A program made the position numbers and the translations under genes. From Burhinus oedicnemus (Eukaryota > Chordata > Aves > Charadriiformes > Burhinidae), in contig VFFE01009170.1 of assembly GCA_008921705.1 (NCBI GenBank), positions 1,282,703-1,346,702 of the forward strand: 64,000 bases of DNA. Reading direction: 5' to 3'. Under the pieces are notes generated by a model. The model saw only the letters and a list, made by a program, of their open reading frames with translations. It was not told the origin of the DNA and did not search any database. This document shows, piece after piece, positions 23,571 to 35,660 of this stretch. Within the stretch, counting starts at the first letter, position 1. Each line of letters starts with the position of its first letter.

Positions 23571-25410
23571 GTATGAGTCTGAAATTTATGTTTCTTCATG
23601 GGAATCTTGATCAGAAGTTCCACAAACAAACTCTTGTATTTTGTTTCCTACATGTGAGGTCAAAAAGAAGAGTCATGATTTATACACCCGTCAGCTCCCA
23701 AGGAACTTGCTCCTTAGGGCTGTGAATCTTCTAGATAACTGTTTCCACTGTTGTTTGGTTACTTGAGAGGCTTCCTGATTGCATTTGGTTAAAATCCCGA
23801 GTTAAATATGTTCACCCTTTAAGACTTTTGGTCTAATCATGGAATCATGGAATTTTCAGAGTTGGAAGGGACCTCTAGAGATCACCTAGTGCAACTCCCC
23901 TGCTGACGCAGGAATGCCTAGAGCGCATTACTCAGGACTGCATCCAGGCGGGTCTTGAAAATCTCCAGAGAAGGGGACTCCACAACTTCCCTGGGCAGCC
24001 TGTTCCACTGCTCTGGCACTCTCACCGTAAAGAAGTTTTTTCTTAGGTTTGAATGGAACTTCCTGTGTTCCAACTTGATGCTTAGGTCTATGCAACTTTT
24101 ATGAAACCACAAACCTTCTGTAGCTGAACAAACCAAATGCACTATCGAACAATGTCAGCTAACAGAAACGTAACTATTTCAAGCATACACTGTTAATATA
24201 TATTGACTTACATCAGGCTTTATGCCTATCTGAAAGTGTTGACTCTACTTAGTGAAATTCACAATTGTTAGCAGTGCTCTTCAGCTCCTTTATATTCAAT
24301 GTGTGGAGTAAATTGAGGTGCACAAAAACAGGATTTACGGAAGCCCACACACTGAGTCACTGAAAGAACTGCATCAAAGCTAGAAGCTAAGGAGAAAGGC
24401 ATGTTGAGGAGGTTTGTTAATTACTTCTAACAAGACAACTGGAGGAAGAGGTTCTGCCCTCATTTTATATGAGGTTGTACATTACCAGAAATATTTTCTT
24501 GTTGTCCTTTAAGTGCATTTAGTAGAAAGAGGAAAACCAAAGCTAGTCTACAGAGTGGGAGAGCTATTGGATGCTGCCAACGAGGAGAGATTAAATGTTC
24601 TTTGTGTTTCCATTTACTGAAGAAATAGTAAGAACTTTGTCATCACAGTGGAACACTTAGCAGCAGAAGTGCAAGGGCTTAGAAGGGTTCAGGAGCCCAG
24701 TTCCCAGGCTGTGCAGCAGCAGCACAGCACTAGCTGTTTGGCAGCAGTGCAAGAGTATGGTGGATGCCCCCTTCCAAAACTGACTGCGGCCAGGCACGCA
24801 GATGGGAATTGCTGGTATTGCTCTGTCAGTCAGGGGAATTACTTGTGGAGGAAGATGGTACCTAATCTGTGCAAAGATAGCAGCACTAAGTCGTAAGCCT
24901 GTGTTTCAAGGAGGATTTACTTGGCCTGTTGTCACTGCTTCAGGAAAAAAGCTACTTTCTAGTGGTGGTTTATACTCTGCTTTGCATGTGTGACTTTTCT
25001 TCGGTTTTGTACCATAGAGAAGTCTTTCGCTGTTACCCTTACATGAACGCGATGAATTTACTTCATGCTATCACTGCAGTTGTCTGGTCTTCAGTGGGAT
25101 TTTTGAGGAAAAATCGCTTGTCCAAAGCAAAAAATTAACTCCCAAGCCTCTGTAATCTAATGCCATAATTGATATAACTTACTGATAGGAAAAACTCCAC
25201 AAGTCTCTTAGGTCTAAATGCTAAAGTTAGCATCTACTTTTAGCACATCATAGACATTTTTCAGTCTTTTAAAATTATTTTTCTGGAGAGAGAGAAGCTT
25301 GGTGTTCAGAATGCTAAAGACTCCAACTTTTTATAGTTATTCATTATTTCTACAGTAAGCTTCTGTTACTGATTTCTGCTGCTGGTTTTATGCTTGTTTT
25401 TTACTTAAAG
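23571..25410. other. BANK1 intron with a CR1 3' end
   Basis: A 1.8-kb intron. Beyond the CR1 piece (23834-24145), the GC-richer stretch 24640-25000 has overlapping ORFs but no domain or matching phase, and I do not call an exon there. Confidence 0.7.
23834..24145 (-). mobile_element. CR1 LINE 3'-end fragment
   Basis: The + strand starts AATCATGGAATCATGGAATT, then GTTGGAAGGGACCTCTAGAG: a reversed CR1 3' UTR. The minus strand then encodes the CR1 ORF2 C-terminus (KNFFTVRVPEQWNRLPREVV and SLEIFKTRLDAVLSNAL, 23918 to about 24040). The upper border is approximate. This subfamily differs from copies A and B (different 3' UTR wording). Confidence 0.92.
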
Positions 25411-25474
25411 GAAAAAGTGCACCACCTTAGAGACACCACTAGTGGAAACAGACTGGAAAAGGAAACTCTGAATG
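25411..25474 (+). CDS. BANK1: BANK1 coding exon continuing the C-terminal helix
   Basis: A 64-nt exon entering in phase 0 and leaving in phase 1. The acceptor is TTTTTTACTTAAAG and the donor GTAAGT. It encodes EKVHHLRDTTSGNRLEKETL, which matches in position the human EKLRQLRD segment as I recall it. An unused copy of the donor context lies 46 nt downstream (see findings); using it would add an in-frame stop, so 25474 is chosen as the exon end. Confidence 0.88.
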
Positions 25475-26975
25475 GTAAGTTGCACTTGCTTTGCCTTTCA
25501 GAACACTGAAGCCTTGAATGGTAAGTATACTGCAAAGGTCTGATCCAAAGCATAAGCAGACGTTTGGATCAACATTGAATTTGTAACAAGCATTTTCTGT
25601 ATCATCTGACCACATTTAAGTTATTTTAGCGTAATCAGGCCTTCAGCAGGGTCAAGATCTCATCCCAAAGAAAAGCTGACTGAGAGTTAATGGGGCAGAG
25701 AATTTAGCAAGTCTTTGTGGCTCAGCTTTTCTGTAGCCCTACTGCTTCATCACAATTAGGGTAGATGATTTCTTTGGAACAATTTACTTGCTGACTTCAG
25801 TATTTTATTTGTAAATCAGCTATCAATTTGCACTTGCAAATTCTTGATGAATTTTTCCACTGCTGCAGCAGTTTAGTATTGTGAGTCGTTAATAAAAGCT
25901 GTACTGTTGGTCATTTAAGATGCTTTCTTTCCCTTTGTGATTGGATGTCATCTGCAGCAGTATAAATCACCTGCATTTCCTGCAAATTATTTTCTCTTGT
26001 TGTTATGAGAAGATTGTATTAGATGGTATTGACTTTAGGCCTATGATTTCTGTAGACTTCAGTACAGATGCATTCTCGGAAGGGAAATTTAGTATTTCTT
26101 TTTCACATTGGAATTAGTACCATTCGTATATTGCTATTTAAAATTACCTCCTAAATATGTTATTTCCTTACTAGAAGAGAGAAAAATAATCCACAGTACT
26201 GCTTTAAGTATTCTATTAGTGTTGTATTTATGTGGACTTGTGAGATGCTGTCACTAAGGGAAATTTGTGCTGGCCCAGGGGCCGAGCTGCAGTCCAGACT
26301 ATTTATATTTCAGCTTTAGTATTCTCCGTGGTTGGTAGGAGTGCAGCATCCTGAGCACATGAACAGGCTCAGTCCATAAGCCTTCACAAGGCGCTCAGAG
26401 CCTGAGGGCCTGCGATCACTGCATTTGTTCCTACAGTCTGTTTTCTGTAGGCAAAGCAAAGCTCACGATGACATGAGGGTGATTCTTGGAAAGTATTTGT
26501 CTGTAGGGTTCTCTTTTAAGGCCACATCAGCCCTGCCTCTGTAGCTGTCCTCTCTCTCCAGTCTGGTTATTGAATTATACCAGCAGAAATGTAGTACCAA
26601 CACCAGAATTGCAAATTTTGTGAAATTATCCAGTAACTCGGATAACGATCACTGCGTTCCCTTCTGATCCCAACCTCTCCACCCTCTGTTACACTATTTT
26701 ATATCCTGTGATGCATGTAAATCAGCAGCTTTGCATTGCAGAAATACAATGGGAAGAATCATTATGGAGGCCCCTGTCTTGTCCAGCAGTGCACTTTATT
26801 ATCAAAAATTTAAATTCTTGAAAATAAGAACTTCTAAAAGATGGAACTCCCTTTACAGATGGAGGCATATTCATGGCAAGAATAAAGAAGGATCTCAGAA
26901 GACCACTACCTCAGTCTAGACATAAATGAAATGCCTGAAACAAAAATGACAAGCACGTTCTTTTCTCTTTCATAG
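25475..26975. other. BANK1 intron
   Basis: A 1.5-kb intron with no repeat family that I recognise and no further exon apart from the decoy donor at 25521. Confidence 0.7.
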
Positions 26976-27046
26976 CTCCTAAGGAAAGCAGACCAGAGAG
27001 CATTCATTTTAGAGACTTTTTGTTTCACATGCCATTTAATAAAGCG
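26976..27046 (+). CDS. BANK1: BANK1 coding exon near the C-terminus
   Basis: A 71-nt exon, phase 1 in and phase 0 out, with acceptor TTTTCTCTTTCATAG and donor GTATGT. It encodes APKESRPESIHFRDFLFHMP followed by FNKA. The IHF...NK spacing recalls the human VHFSNK near the end of BANK1. Similarity is low here, so the call depends mainly on splice borders, phase and position. Confidence 0.8.
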
Positions 27047-30000
27047 GTATGTATGAACGTTAGCAGTTCTCATTTGTTTAATGAATTATGGTTTTTTACA
27101 TCTGTATACAGACTCTCTATCTGTACCTTTAAAAACATGGGCCATGTTTGAAATCAGGATTTGCATAGTCTTTTTCATAGATGCTTTTTGAAGACTTGAT
27201 TGAGGATTTAAAGAAAGAGATCACATCAGAAACCTGTTAGAAAAGGAATTTGATTTTATTTTAATGAGAAAAGAAAATATCTCCTATAAAGTAGTATGGA
27301 ACAGAATTTTTAGTTTCTTGGTAAGTTTGATCTTCCTTCCATTGTAATGAAAAGTTATTAATGATAGTGGCACTCTGTTCAGTCTTCCATTATAACATTT
27401 GATGCTATCTTGAAGTTCATGTCTCATTTTGCAACAGTTTAATATAGGACTGAATAACACCCCCCAAAAAAAAAAAATCAACTGCAAAGCAAAAACTTCT
27501 GTCACTCTTGAAGTATCTACAAAAACCTATTTTAAGAACAACTAAGTAAGGACTAAGCATGTAGAATGTTCATTTGCAGAAAGTACAGGCACAGACAATT
27601 TAGCTCATTACTATATAATATACATATGGTCTTGCCCATAGACATTGATAGTATCTTACCTTTTTTCTAAGAAGGTAAGGTGTTAGCCAACAGAACAACA
27701 ACAACAAAAAATACCTTTAATAAGATTTCATGGAAATACATAAATTATTTGGGGACAAAAGCTCCATTTTGAAATCTGAGTGGCTCTGATTTTTTAAAGT
27801 ATTTAAGGATTTCCTTGGCGTCTTTCCTGACACCACAGAAGTACTGAACTGGAAGTGACCTATTGCCTATGGGAAACTTTATCTATAAGCGAGGCTCATA
27901 CACTATTTGGAAAGCCACCTTGCAATACTACAGAGTAGGGGACAAGGAAGAATGGAGTGAACAACAGAATTGAAACAGTTGAGCTGGTGAGGTATGTCTT
28001 GGCACTTGAAGTCCTCAGCCATAGGTCTCCTCTGGGAGACATTACCAAACAGGACAGCCAGAATGCACCCACAGTGAGGCAGATGTGTGTTGGTCTCACA
28101 CTAAGGTGGATGCGTGCTGCGACTGTTGTGGCATCCCACAAGTCATGAGTATACAAATATGGTTAGACCTCAGCTTACTCTGTTGGTGACTGTTCCCTTG
28201 CCTATACCCTTAAGCATAAGATAAGGCCCGAGAGTCTTGGGTTTGTGCGTGACCACTAACGGAATGAATGGCAGCAGCTTAGACAACATTTGTGTAAGGA
28301 TAACTAGACAAGTTTCCTTTAAAGTCTTAAAAGACACACAGCTTTCACGTGCATTCCGTGTCCATACTGTCTAGCACATAGGAATTTTTGAAAAACCTAC
28401 ATGATGCCTATCTACATCTTTGGACATTTGAATTATCTATGTGAATCTCATTTAGCTGTTTCTGAAAATGAGATTTCAAAATCTGCCTTCTATTGCAGTT
28501 ACGTTATGGCACCTTATGTGCCACATCCCACAGATTTAGTCATCCAGCATCTAAAAATAAGTAAGTGCAAGATTGCAGAAACGACATAAGATGGTTTCAG
28601 TTGCTTGTAGTTAGTTATCCCCTCACAGCTCATCTCTGTAGAACCTTGAACTTGGCCCTTAGCTAGTGTAAGATTGATTCCTCATCAAAGACGGGAATGA
28701 CTGAATACTCTGTTCTCCACTCAGCGTAGCAGCAAGAACTGAGTAGTAGGTGTCACTGCTTCCTTGCTATGTAATGAGCAACATAGATGCCGCAGAAAAC
28801 AAACTATAATGCAGATGGACTTCAGAAGACCGATACTGCATTAAGCAAATGTTAAGCTTGACTTTTTTTTTTTTTTTTTATTATGATTATTTCAACACCA
28901 GCAACTTACATAATAGTTTTAAATGAAGGTAGGTCTTGGGAAACATGTCAGATGCTTAGTAGTCCTCCAGTGACAAGTATACTCAGGGTAAATGAGCAAT
29001 TCAGTCTTTGCATCTGTTCCAGTCTTGGGATCCTTGGCAAGACTGGCAGGGTAGGTGGCCTGCTGTGGAAAGGTCAAAAGTTTTTCCACAGACAACTCAA
29101 CTGAAACCATTTATTTCTTAGCTATTACGATCAGTAGGTACTTACACTGAAAGTGGCCTCCATATCCAAGCAGGACAACTTTACTATCTGTTGCTATAGA
29201 CTGTTTAATACTGACCCACTCCTGTAAGGCAGTGTGAACAGCCAGGTCATCCACTGCAGTAAAGGCATCCTCCACAGAATTTCTTCTTCCAGATTTTTAT
29301 TTCCATATTTGTAGATGCCTATGACAGTAAAGCAGGTCTGATTTAATTAAGTTTGCTCAACCAGCTGCCAAAGACCAAATCTCTTGCTCAGCTTCATCCA
29401 AAAAATACTCAAAAGAGCACTATGCACCTTTCACAAACTGGCGGGTTATTGATTACATTCACTATCCTAAATACCTGGCTTCATTCCTCAGCACTCATCA
29501 GCACCTTGTTTTCAGTCCAAGTTGCTAACAGATTGCTTATTCATCAGTTGATGCCACTCCAGCTTGCAGGTAGTGTCTAAGCAGAGTTCCCTGAAAACTA
29601 AAAAAACAGCACTGAATTGTGAGTACGTTAACCAATATCCATTGTCTCTAATAGGTCAATAGGAAGATGAACAAAGACAGACCTTAATTTTGACATTTGG
29701 ATCCATGGGAACTCAAACTTCTTGACTCAACCCAGTTAGCAAAGTTGAAATAACGTGGGATCCTGAAGCACACAAGCTTTTGTATGTGTGGAGAGTGAGG
29801 AAGTTAGAGAAAAGATTTATTTTTTTTTCTTCATGACTTCAACAGTGTGCATTTCAATCAGGACCTCTAGTCTTGAAAATACTTACTTGTTGGTAGTTTA
29901 CAATAGCGTCCATTGGACTTGCAAAGCTACATCTTTAGCCTAGCTTATTTCCAGTTTCTTAAGTATTTTGTAGCTTCACATGATGCTCAAATTTCAAATC

Positions 30001-30413
30001 AAGAAAATAACAAAAATCAGTTTCCTGCCCATTTGTCACCAAATCAGGTCTTCATGAGACAAGGGCACAGTCAAACTGCTGACTGAGGAGTTCACCAAGA
30101 CGACTGAATATCCATGTACCCCTCAGCTTCTCCTAATGGCCACCAATCAAGACCAGCCATGCTGTTAGTAGTAAGATTTGTACAAAAGCCACCTCATGTC
30201 ATTCTCCCACACAACACCTACCTATTTTTGTGGGTGTCTCTTGCTCCCCTGCTCCCAGGGACATGTGTTGTATTCACATTTGAAGTAAAACACATAAGTG
30301 ACTCATCCTAGGTATGTATTTTGGGAATTGTTCACCTTTGAAAGACATTCTGCATGGCCTAATTTATCATTGATATACATGACTATTTATTAATTGCATC
30401 TATTTCTTTTTAG
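27047..30413. other. BANK1 intron
   Basis: A 3.4-kb intron. A 17-bp poly-T run sits at 28863-28879. Small ORFs on both strands have no domains. I see no recognisable transposon. Confidence 0.7.
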
Positions 30414-30458
30414 TCTCCAACTAGGAACCCAGCAGACAAGGAACAGATGCCTAATTAA
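30414..30458 (+). CDS. BANK1: BANK1 last coding exon with stop codon
   Basis: Fifteen codons in phase 0, SPTRNPADKEQMPN then TAA (30456-30458), after the acceptor TATTTCTTTTTAG. The polar, charged tail resembles the PARPQVEKE part of human BANK1 but appears shorter, lacking the FGFCCKKDH end that I remember. The exon either ends at 30463 (ACAGAG then GTAAGA, a good donor 5 nt after the stop) or runs on unspliced into a 3' UTR. Total coding length in the window is 1113 nt with no leftover base. Confidence 0.85.
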   Translation, partial: SPTRNPADKEQMPN

Positions 30459-31780
30459 CAGAGGTAAGAGCATGCATATGAACACACACAGAGACATTAT
30501 TTGTCATGGAAACTAATGCTCGTAGAAGTACTTTCCATCAGAGAGCATTTGTTACAACAAAAGAATAGAAGTGCATCTCAGAGGTTTGATTTCACAAGAT
30601 AAACCTGAATTATCATACATTCTGCTTTATACTAGAACTTATTTTTTGTCAGGTGTAAACCTGTTCTTGTTACTGCAGGGCACATTTGCAAGCAGTTAGA
30701 CACTTACCTGACTTGTGGATGCAGTTGAAGAGAGTTCCCCTTAGTTATTGCAACTAATTAAGCCTATGCAACTAGAAGCTGTATTAGAGTGTAGTCCTAC
30801 ATACTGATTGCACATGCAATATCAAACATACTGAATATCAAAATAAAGTTAAAAGGTATAGATGCAAGGATGTGTCCAGAAATGCCGATTAAGCAAGAGA
30901 CCAATGGTCATTCAAGTGCTGGAAAGCTTACAGGTGATGCTGCTGTCTCCACAAACAGCAGAATTTTCTGATGTTTGTGTTAGTGACTGTGAGGTTCTTG
31001 GTTTTGGGCATCTAATGAGATCTTTAACAGTTGGGGGTTTTAATTACTGTTTGCTACCTGTGTGCTTCCATGTACATCTCTCATAGCAGTTTTAAAGGTG
31101 TATGTCTGCCTTGCAATGAAACTTGGATCATTAGGCTCGCTGCTAGGAGATAGAAGTATATAAATCTGTTTTACAGCATTCATTGGGGGTGGGGGGGTGT
31201 TGGTAGTTGGTTTTTGTGGTTTTGGTTTGGTTTTGTTTTTTTAAAATTGGTTCCATTTTCAACATTTGTGCTAAGAACAAACTTACCAGGAACTGAACTT
31301 AGATCACCATCTGAGGTTATAGACTTCTTGAATTATCTTGGATTCATTCTGAGAATAGGGTACTGTGAAATAATTACCTGGAAAATTTCTTATTTTGCTA
31401 ATTCCTCTGAAAATGAAGGAGTCATGCAACCTTTCTTATGCATGGAAGGATGACCATTAAAAGTTTAAGGCCAAAACCAAGGGTGTCTGCATTCTGTTAA
31501 TGTATGTATGTGCAAATCTTTTCTTTAAGATCTTTAATAAATTTCTGGTCCCTTCTTTTTCTTAGGCACTGAATTTCTTAAGTTTGTTGATCTCTGCAAG
31601 AACAGTCCGTGCTGAACAGCTCCAAAAGTCAGAGTTAGATTTTATTCTTCCGTTTCCCTTCCTTCAGATGAGTTTAGGACTTGAAGGGTTCAAAATTAAA
31701 GTTTACCATTTTAGATATGAGTAGCATTTGTAATTTTCCGTTATTAGTGTTATAAAAGGGATTAAATAATAGTTTTTCAC
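30459..31780 (+). other. BANK1: BANK1 3' untranslated region, probably split
   Basis: Two readings are possible. (1) Splicing from 30463 (GTAAGA) to 31566 (acceptor CCTTCTTTTTCTTAG) gives a noncoding last exon with ATTAAA signals at 31695-31700 and 31761-31766. (2) Read-through ends after AATAAA at 31536-31541, just before that acceptor. A G- and T-rich tract (GGGGGTGGGGGGGTG, about 31184-31250) lies in the spliced-out part. The true 3' end is not determined. Confidence 0.5.
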
Positions 31781-33377
31781 AGTAACAAAATGATACAATT
31801 TATTCCTGAAGACAAATGTAATCTTAAAGGCTTTGTTAGCTAAGTTACTTTGATTCAGTTTGCCTCTCCAACTTTTCCGAGCGGGGGGAATGACGCGTTA
31901 TACTGTTGTCACGTTATTTTTGTGCTACTGAAAATGGATAATCTTCAGTGAGGTCTTTTCTGCCACCCTTCTCTCATGTAAAGGAGGGGGCGTTTGCTCC
32001 TTGTGAGAAATGTGTTTCCATGTCTCATTTCTGGAGCCAGCTGCCCTCCTGCTCACTGGAATACAGTGCCCACACCATAAAACAACAGGTATCTCCTCTG
32101 CTGCTGCTTATCCTTGCAATCACTTGTTCAGGCCCCCCTCCTCCAAAGTTCTCGTAAGACTGAAAAAAATTAGTCTTATGGCATGACCTGAAAATGAAAA
32201 ATTATCACTCCTCCTTCAAGAGGCTGCTCAACTCCTACATGGGCTTTCCTAACAGAGCTGTTGCCTTGAGTGGAGCTGAAGTCACCTACACTAAATGGGT
32301 AAAAAAAGGTTTTAATGTTAAAAGCTCTGAAGCTGGAGAAAACTATTATGAAAAACTTGGTAATAGCAGAGGTGCTTATAAATTGCAGATTGCTAAAGTG
32401 AGATGAATCATTCAAGGGGGGAGGGGGAATTACCCCTGGGATCAGAATAGGTGATCTCTGTCACTTTCAGAAAATTGTTATGTGGGAGAGAGAAGGTGAA
32501 TTAGATGTGGGAGAACTTGCAAAATACAATTTATCCAGCGCACTCATCAGGTTTTTTTGTAAATTATCCACACCAAACTCTGAGGTTCTCCTCTCCTGCA
32601 AAGTATGGCCTCTCCATAGCTCTCTCGCTGATTTCTGTTTTCAGATGGGTTCAGAGGCCTTATAATACCATAGCACTAAATATACTATTATTTGAAAAGC
32701 GACTAGTTTGTGTACAGCTGCAGCACACGTGCCTCTGTAATAGTAGAATGGCCCTGGCAAGATTAAAAAAAACATGGTGGCTTGGGGGTTGGGTTTTTTT
32801 AGTTCTCTCTTTTACACCACTTTCAAGGAGATAATATTAACAGAAAAATAACAGAGTTGGAAAGGGAATGTTCATTTACCTGCATGCACTGGAAAATATG
32901 CATTTAAGGTGAAATTCTAAAATTCTCTGAGAAACTAACTGCATGTCTGAAATTTATGCTTTCAGTACCAACCCAATACAATGAAGTCTGTCATTTTTTT
33001 GTTTGTTTGGTTGGTTTTTTTTTTAAGACTCCACTATTCTTTCTAAAAGTGATGAACTACATTCAGTGGTGTACACAACAATACTGTGTATATCTCTTAG
33101 GAGGCCTGGACCTCTCTTGCAAAAATACTGACTAATTGCAGGGAGATTTTTGAGTGGTTTGATTATTACAAAAAATTGCAGATAAATGGTTCAAAAACTA
33201 CATTTCTGTTTCTAATATTCTGACTCTCCAAACAGTCAAGCCTCCAAATCCAATCCAAAGGTCTTAGCTATGTTGCTCATGCCTACCCGTAGATCATCAC
33301 ACTTCCCTTATGCAAGGGGGGAAGAGAATACTGGAGCTGAGATCCAGCTGGTGGATCTGAAGGAGCAGACCGTGTTT
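31781..33377. other. Intergenic stretch between convergent units
   Basis: About 1.6 kb downstream of the BANK1 3' end. It is AT-rich with T-runs (for example 32995-33025). No supported gene. Confidence 0.5.
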
Positions 33378-33383
33378 TTTATT
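33378..33383 (-). promoter_or_regulatory. Candidate polyadenylation signal (AATAAA) on the minus strand
   Basis: TTTATT on + reads AATAAA on -, about 100 bp past the GC-rich exon-like segment 33480-33643. It may end the minus-strand unit that faces BANK1. A lone hexamer is weak evidence. Confidence 0.3.
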
Positions 33384-33479
33384 CTCTCATACTCATTTCA
33401 ACAAATACAGTGTTTTATCTTATTCTAAAAAAACATGACCAGTCTTATTGAATATTGGGCATTTTTCATTATTTCTTAC

Positions 33480-33643
33480 AGTGCGATTCTTCAGCAGGCT
33501 GTGCATCAGTTTCCTCTGCTTGGCATCCCACAGGTCTCCAAGCTGCGCCCTGACAGCCTCAGGCTCCAGCGCATACTCTGCGACGTGGCTGCGTGATCAT
33601 CGCTGCGCTTTCCGTGTCTTGGAATCTCTCACCTGGGCCACGC
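33480..33643 (-). other. GC-rich exon-like segment, candidate terminal exon of the minus-strand unit
   Basis: 164 nt, much richer in GC and CpG than its surroundings. On the minus strand it has a strong acceptor (TGGATTTCTTCCAG) and a good donor (ACT then GTAAGA). One frame is open apart from a single TGA (CAG CGA TGA TCA): upstream VAQVRDSKTRKAQR, downstream EYALEPEAVRAQLGDLWDAK and QRKLMHSLLKNRT, with CTG/CAG/AAG-rich codon use that looks coding. If the preceding candidate exon (35578-35660) is joined in its matching phase, a different frame is used and stops after four codons. So it is either a noncoding or UTR exon, an exon of something else, or a decayed exon. I do not recognise the protein. 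Confidence 0.4.
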
Positions 33644-35577
33644 CTGGAAGAAATCCAGTATCACTAAAGCAAATTAATAAGACTTCTTGTCAAGTCAGCA
33701 CTGAATTTTACATTTTTTCTTTGCCAATTTTTTTTTTTTCCCCCAAGATGACAGCTGAGGATTTCTATAAAAGATATATTGCATGCTTTGGTTAATTATT
33801 TTTAAACTCATTTCAGTTTTTCCATAATGCTTGATAGTTGTTCAAAAGTAGATTTTATGCACAAGAGAGGAAGGTAATGAAAAGTTATGATGATTATGAA
33901 GTTATAATACATAAAATTTTGTTTTTACTTTTTGTTAAGACATCTTTGTATAAACTTTGTATATAAATTTGTCTTTCCTGGGAGTAATTATTGTACTCCA
34001 TTACTAGTTTAAATAATTGTACTCAAAGTAAAGCTAATTTCTAAAGTCAAACTATGTAAATCAGTACTAATTATCTACTAATGCATTAAAGTGATTACAA
34101 GAATTGAGTTTACAAGGAAATTATGTTTTGTTTAATAAGTAAGGTAAGTGATATCCAGACCAAAACCAAAAGAACCTCTACTGCATTTACACAGCAAAAG
34201 TAACGGAATAAATATGGTTAATGGGTATAATGATTTGCATTCCCATAGTGTTATATACTCCAAAATCTAAGGGAGCATGTGAGGATGCAGGAGTATGCAA
34301 GAAGACTTGCCCTATTTCATACACAAAAAAAAAAAAAGGAAAAAAAAAAAGATCTCATGTGTGACCTGCAGAGGGGAGAAGAGAATATTTTATCTCTCAG
34401 ATAAGTAGGAGCTTAAATAGACTTTCCCCACCCTAGTTATTTGAGCTTTGCACAAGGGTTCTTAAAAAGCCAGTAAACATGCTGTTAGCCAAAACTGCCT
34501 CCCCAGAGATCTTAATCTTTACTGACCTCTTAGTTGTGCGTTATTCACAGACATCTTTAGGAACCTCAACTGTTCATAGGAAGCCTCCCCTCAGGCTTCA
34601 GTAGTGTTGAATCTCTGCTTTGCATGTACTAAGAGATGCTTGCACTTAAACCTCAGTTAGGAAAAACTGAAAACTACTTATAGTCAGATACTCTTAAATA
34701 TCAATAAATGTCGCTCCTTAACTACATGTTAATGTGACACCCAAATTTGGAAGAGGGGAGTGGATTTGATGTTCAGACTTACGAGTCTTGAGGTTCATAT
34801 TATTTTTCCAATGTCAACAAATTATTGTGCCAAGAAACGTTACAAATAAAAATAAGCCAAAAAGACAATGTTGGGGTTTTAAAATAATGACAGAATCTTA
34901 CAAGTTTGTATCCCACCTACAGCTTTAGGCTAATTAAAATTCTATTTGAAATGGGCTGATTAAACATTTTCAAGAAATTATCTGTTCTCTGGGGAACACC
35001 CCCATTTCTTTTAGAAACACTCCCACAAATACTGCAGATGTATTGCTACGAAGTCATAAATATTCAGTGACTGCTGTATTAGTGTGGCAACATAGCTTTG
35101 TATTCCATACAAAGGCTTCACTTGAGCTATTTGAACCACAGCAAAAGCCTCGAAATGTGTAATGTCTCCCAGACCTGGAAATACAGTCAGTGTCTATGAA
35201 CTGAGGGACGTGAGACTGTCAGGCTTTATAGCAGAGGAGCTGTGATGTTTTGAGACTTACCTGGCCACGTGGAAACGAAGCAGAGTGAATTACTTGGAAA
35301 TCTAAATGTGTATAAGCTGTTATTTTCCCTTAAGAGGTTCACCTCCCTCCTGCAAAAAAACATTTATATGCTTACAAACCTAGCTCGTCAGTGTATCCCC
35401 GTGTATCCCCTGGCAAGCATTCCTGAGGAACTGATATAAACTGAAAAGAGAATACAAATCCTGAAAAGTTTCTTCATGTCAGTACCTGGTGTCTCTTCTG
35501 AAGTTTGTTGCTTGTTTCTGTAACAGAGGAGATGAAGGGACCTTTCTTGGGGGTGGCGGGGGTCAGTCGTCACAGAC
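33644..35577. other. No supported gene
   Basis: AT-rich sequence with an A-rich run (34325-34350). No exon or known repeat is identified. Confidence 0.5.
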
Positions 35578-35660
35578 CTCCAGGCAGGATCCAGAAGCTC
35601 TCTGTGCTGCCAAGTGAGAGGCAGTGGCCCAGTGGCTCCTTTGCACCAGTAAGAAGGGAC
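35578..35660 (-). other. Candidate minus-strand exon
   Basis: 83 nt between acceptor CTCCACGTTTTCCAG and donor GTCTGTG (the donor is weak). All three frames are open. If entered in phase 1 from the 37835-37892 segment, it gives 27 codons and leaves in phase 0. Length and flexible frames make this weak evidence for coding. Confidence 0.25.

Noticed and set aside
24648..25138. Overlapping ORFs in a GC-richer intron patch
   Set aside because: No good acceptor and donor pair, no phase fit, no recognised domain.
3895..30458. Naming the gene PIK3AP1 (BCAP)
   Set aside because: PIK3AP1 shares the layout, but the words EDPY, SFI-NRPPAP, TPYI-QVFQQK and EALDRFKQWQ fit BANK1 as I remember both proteins.
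33448..33795. 115-codon + strand ORF downstream of BANK1
   Set aside because: It covers the GC-rich segment whose minus-strand borders are far better; on + the acceptor is fair but no donor follows.
34325..34350. A-rich run as a retroposon tail
   Set aside because: No SINE or processed-gene body and no flanking direct repeat could be seen.
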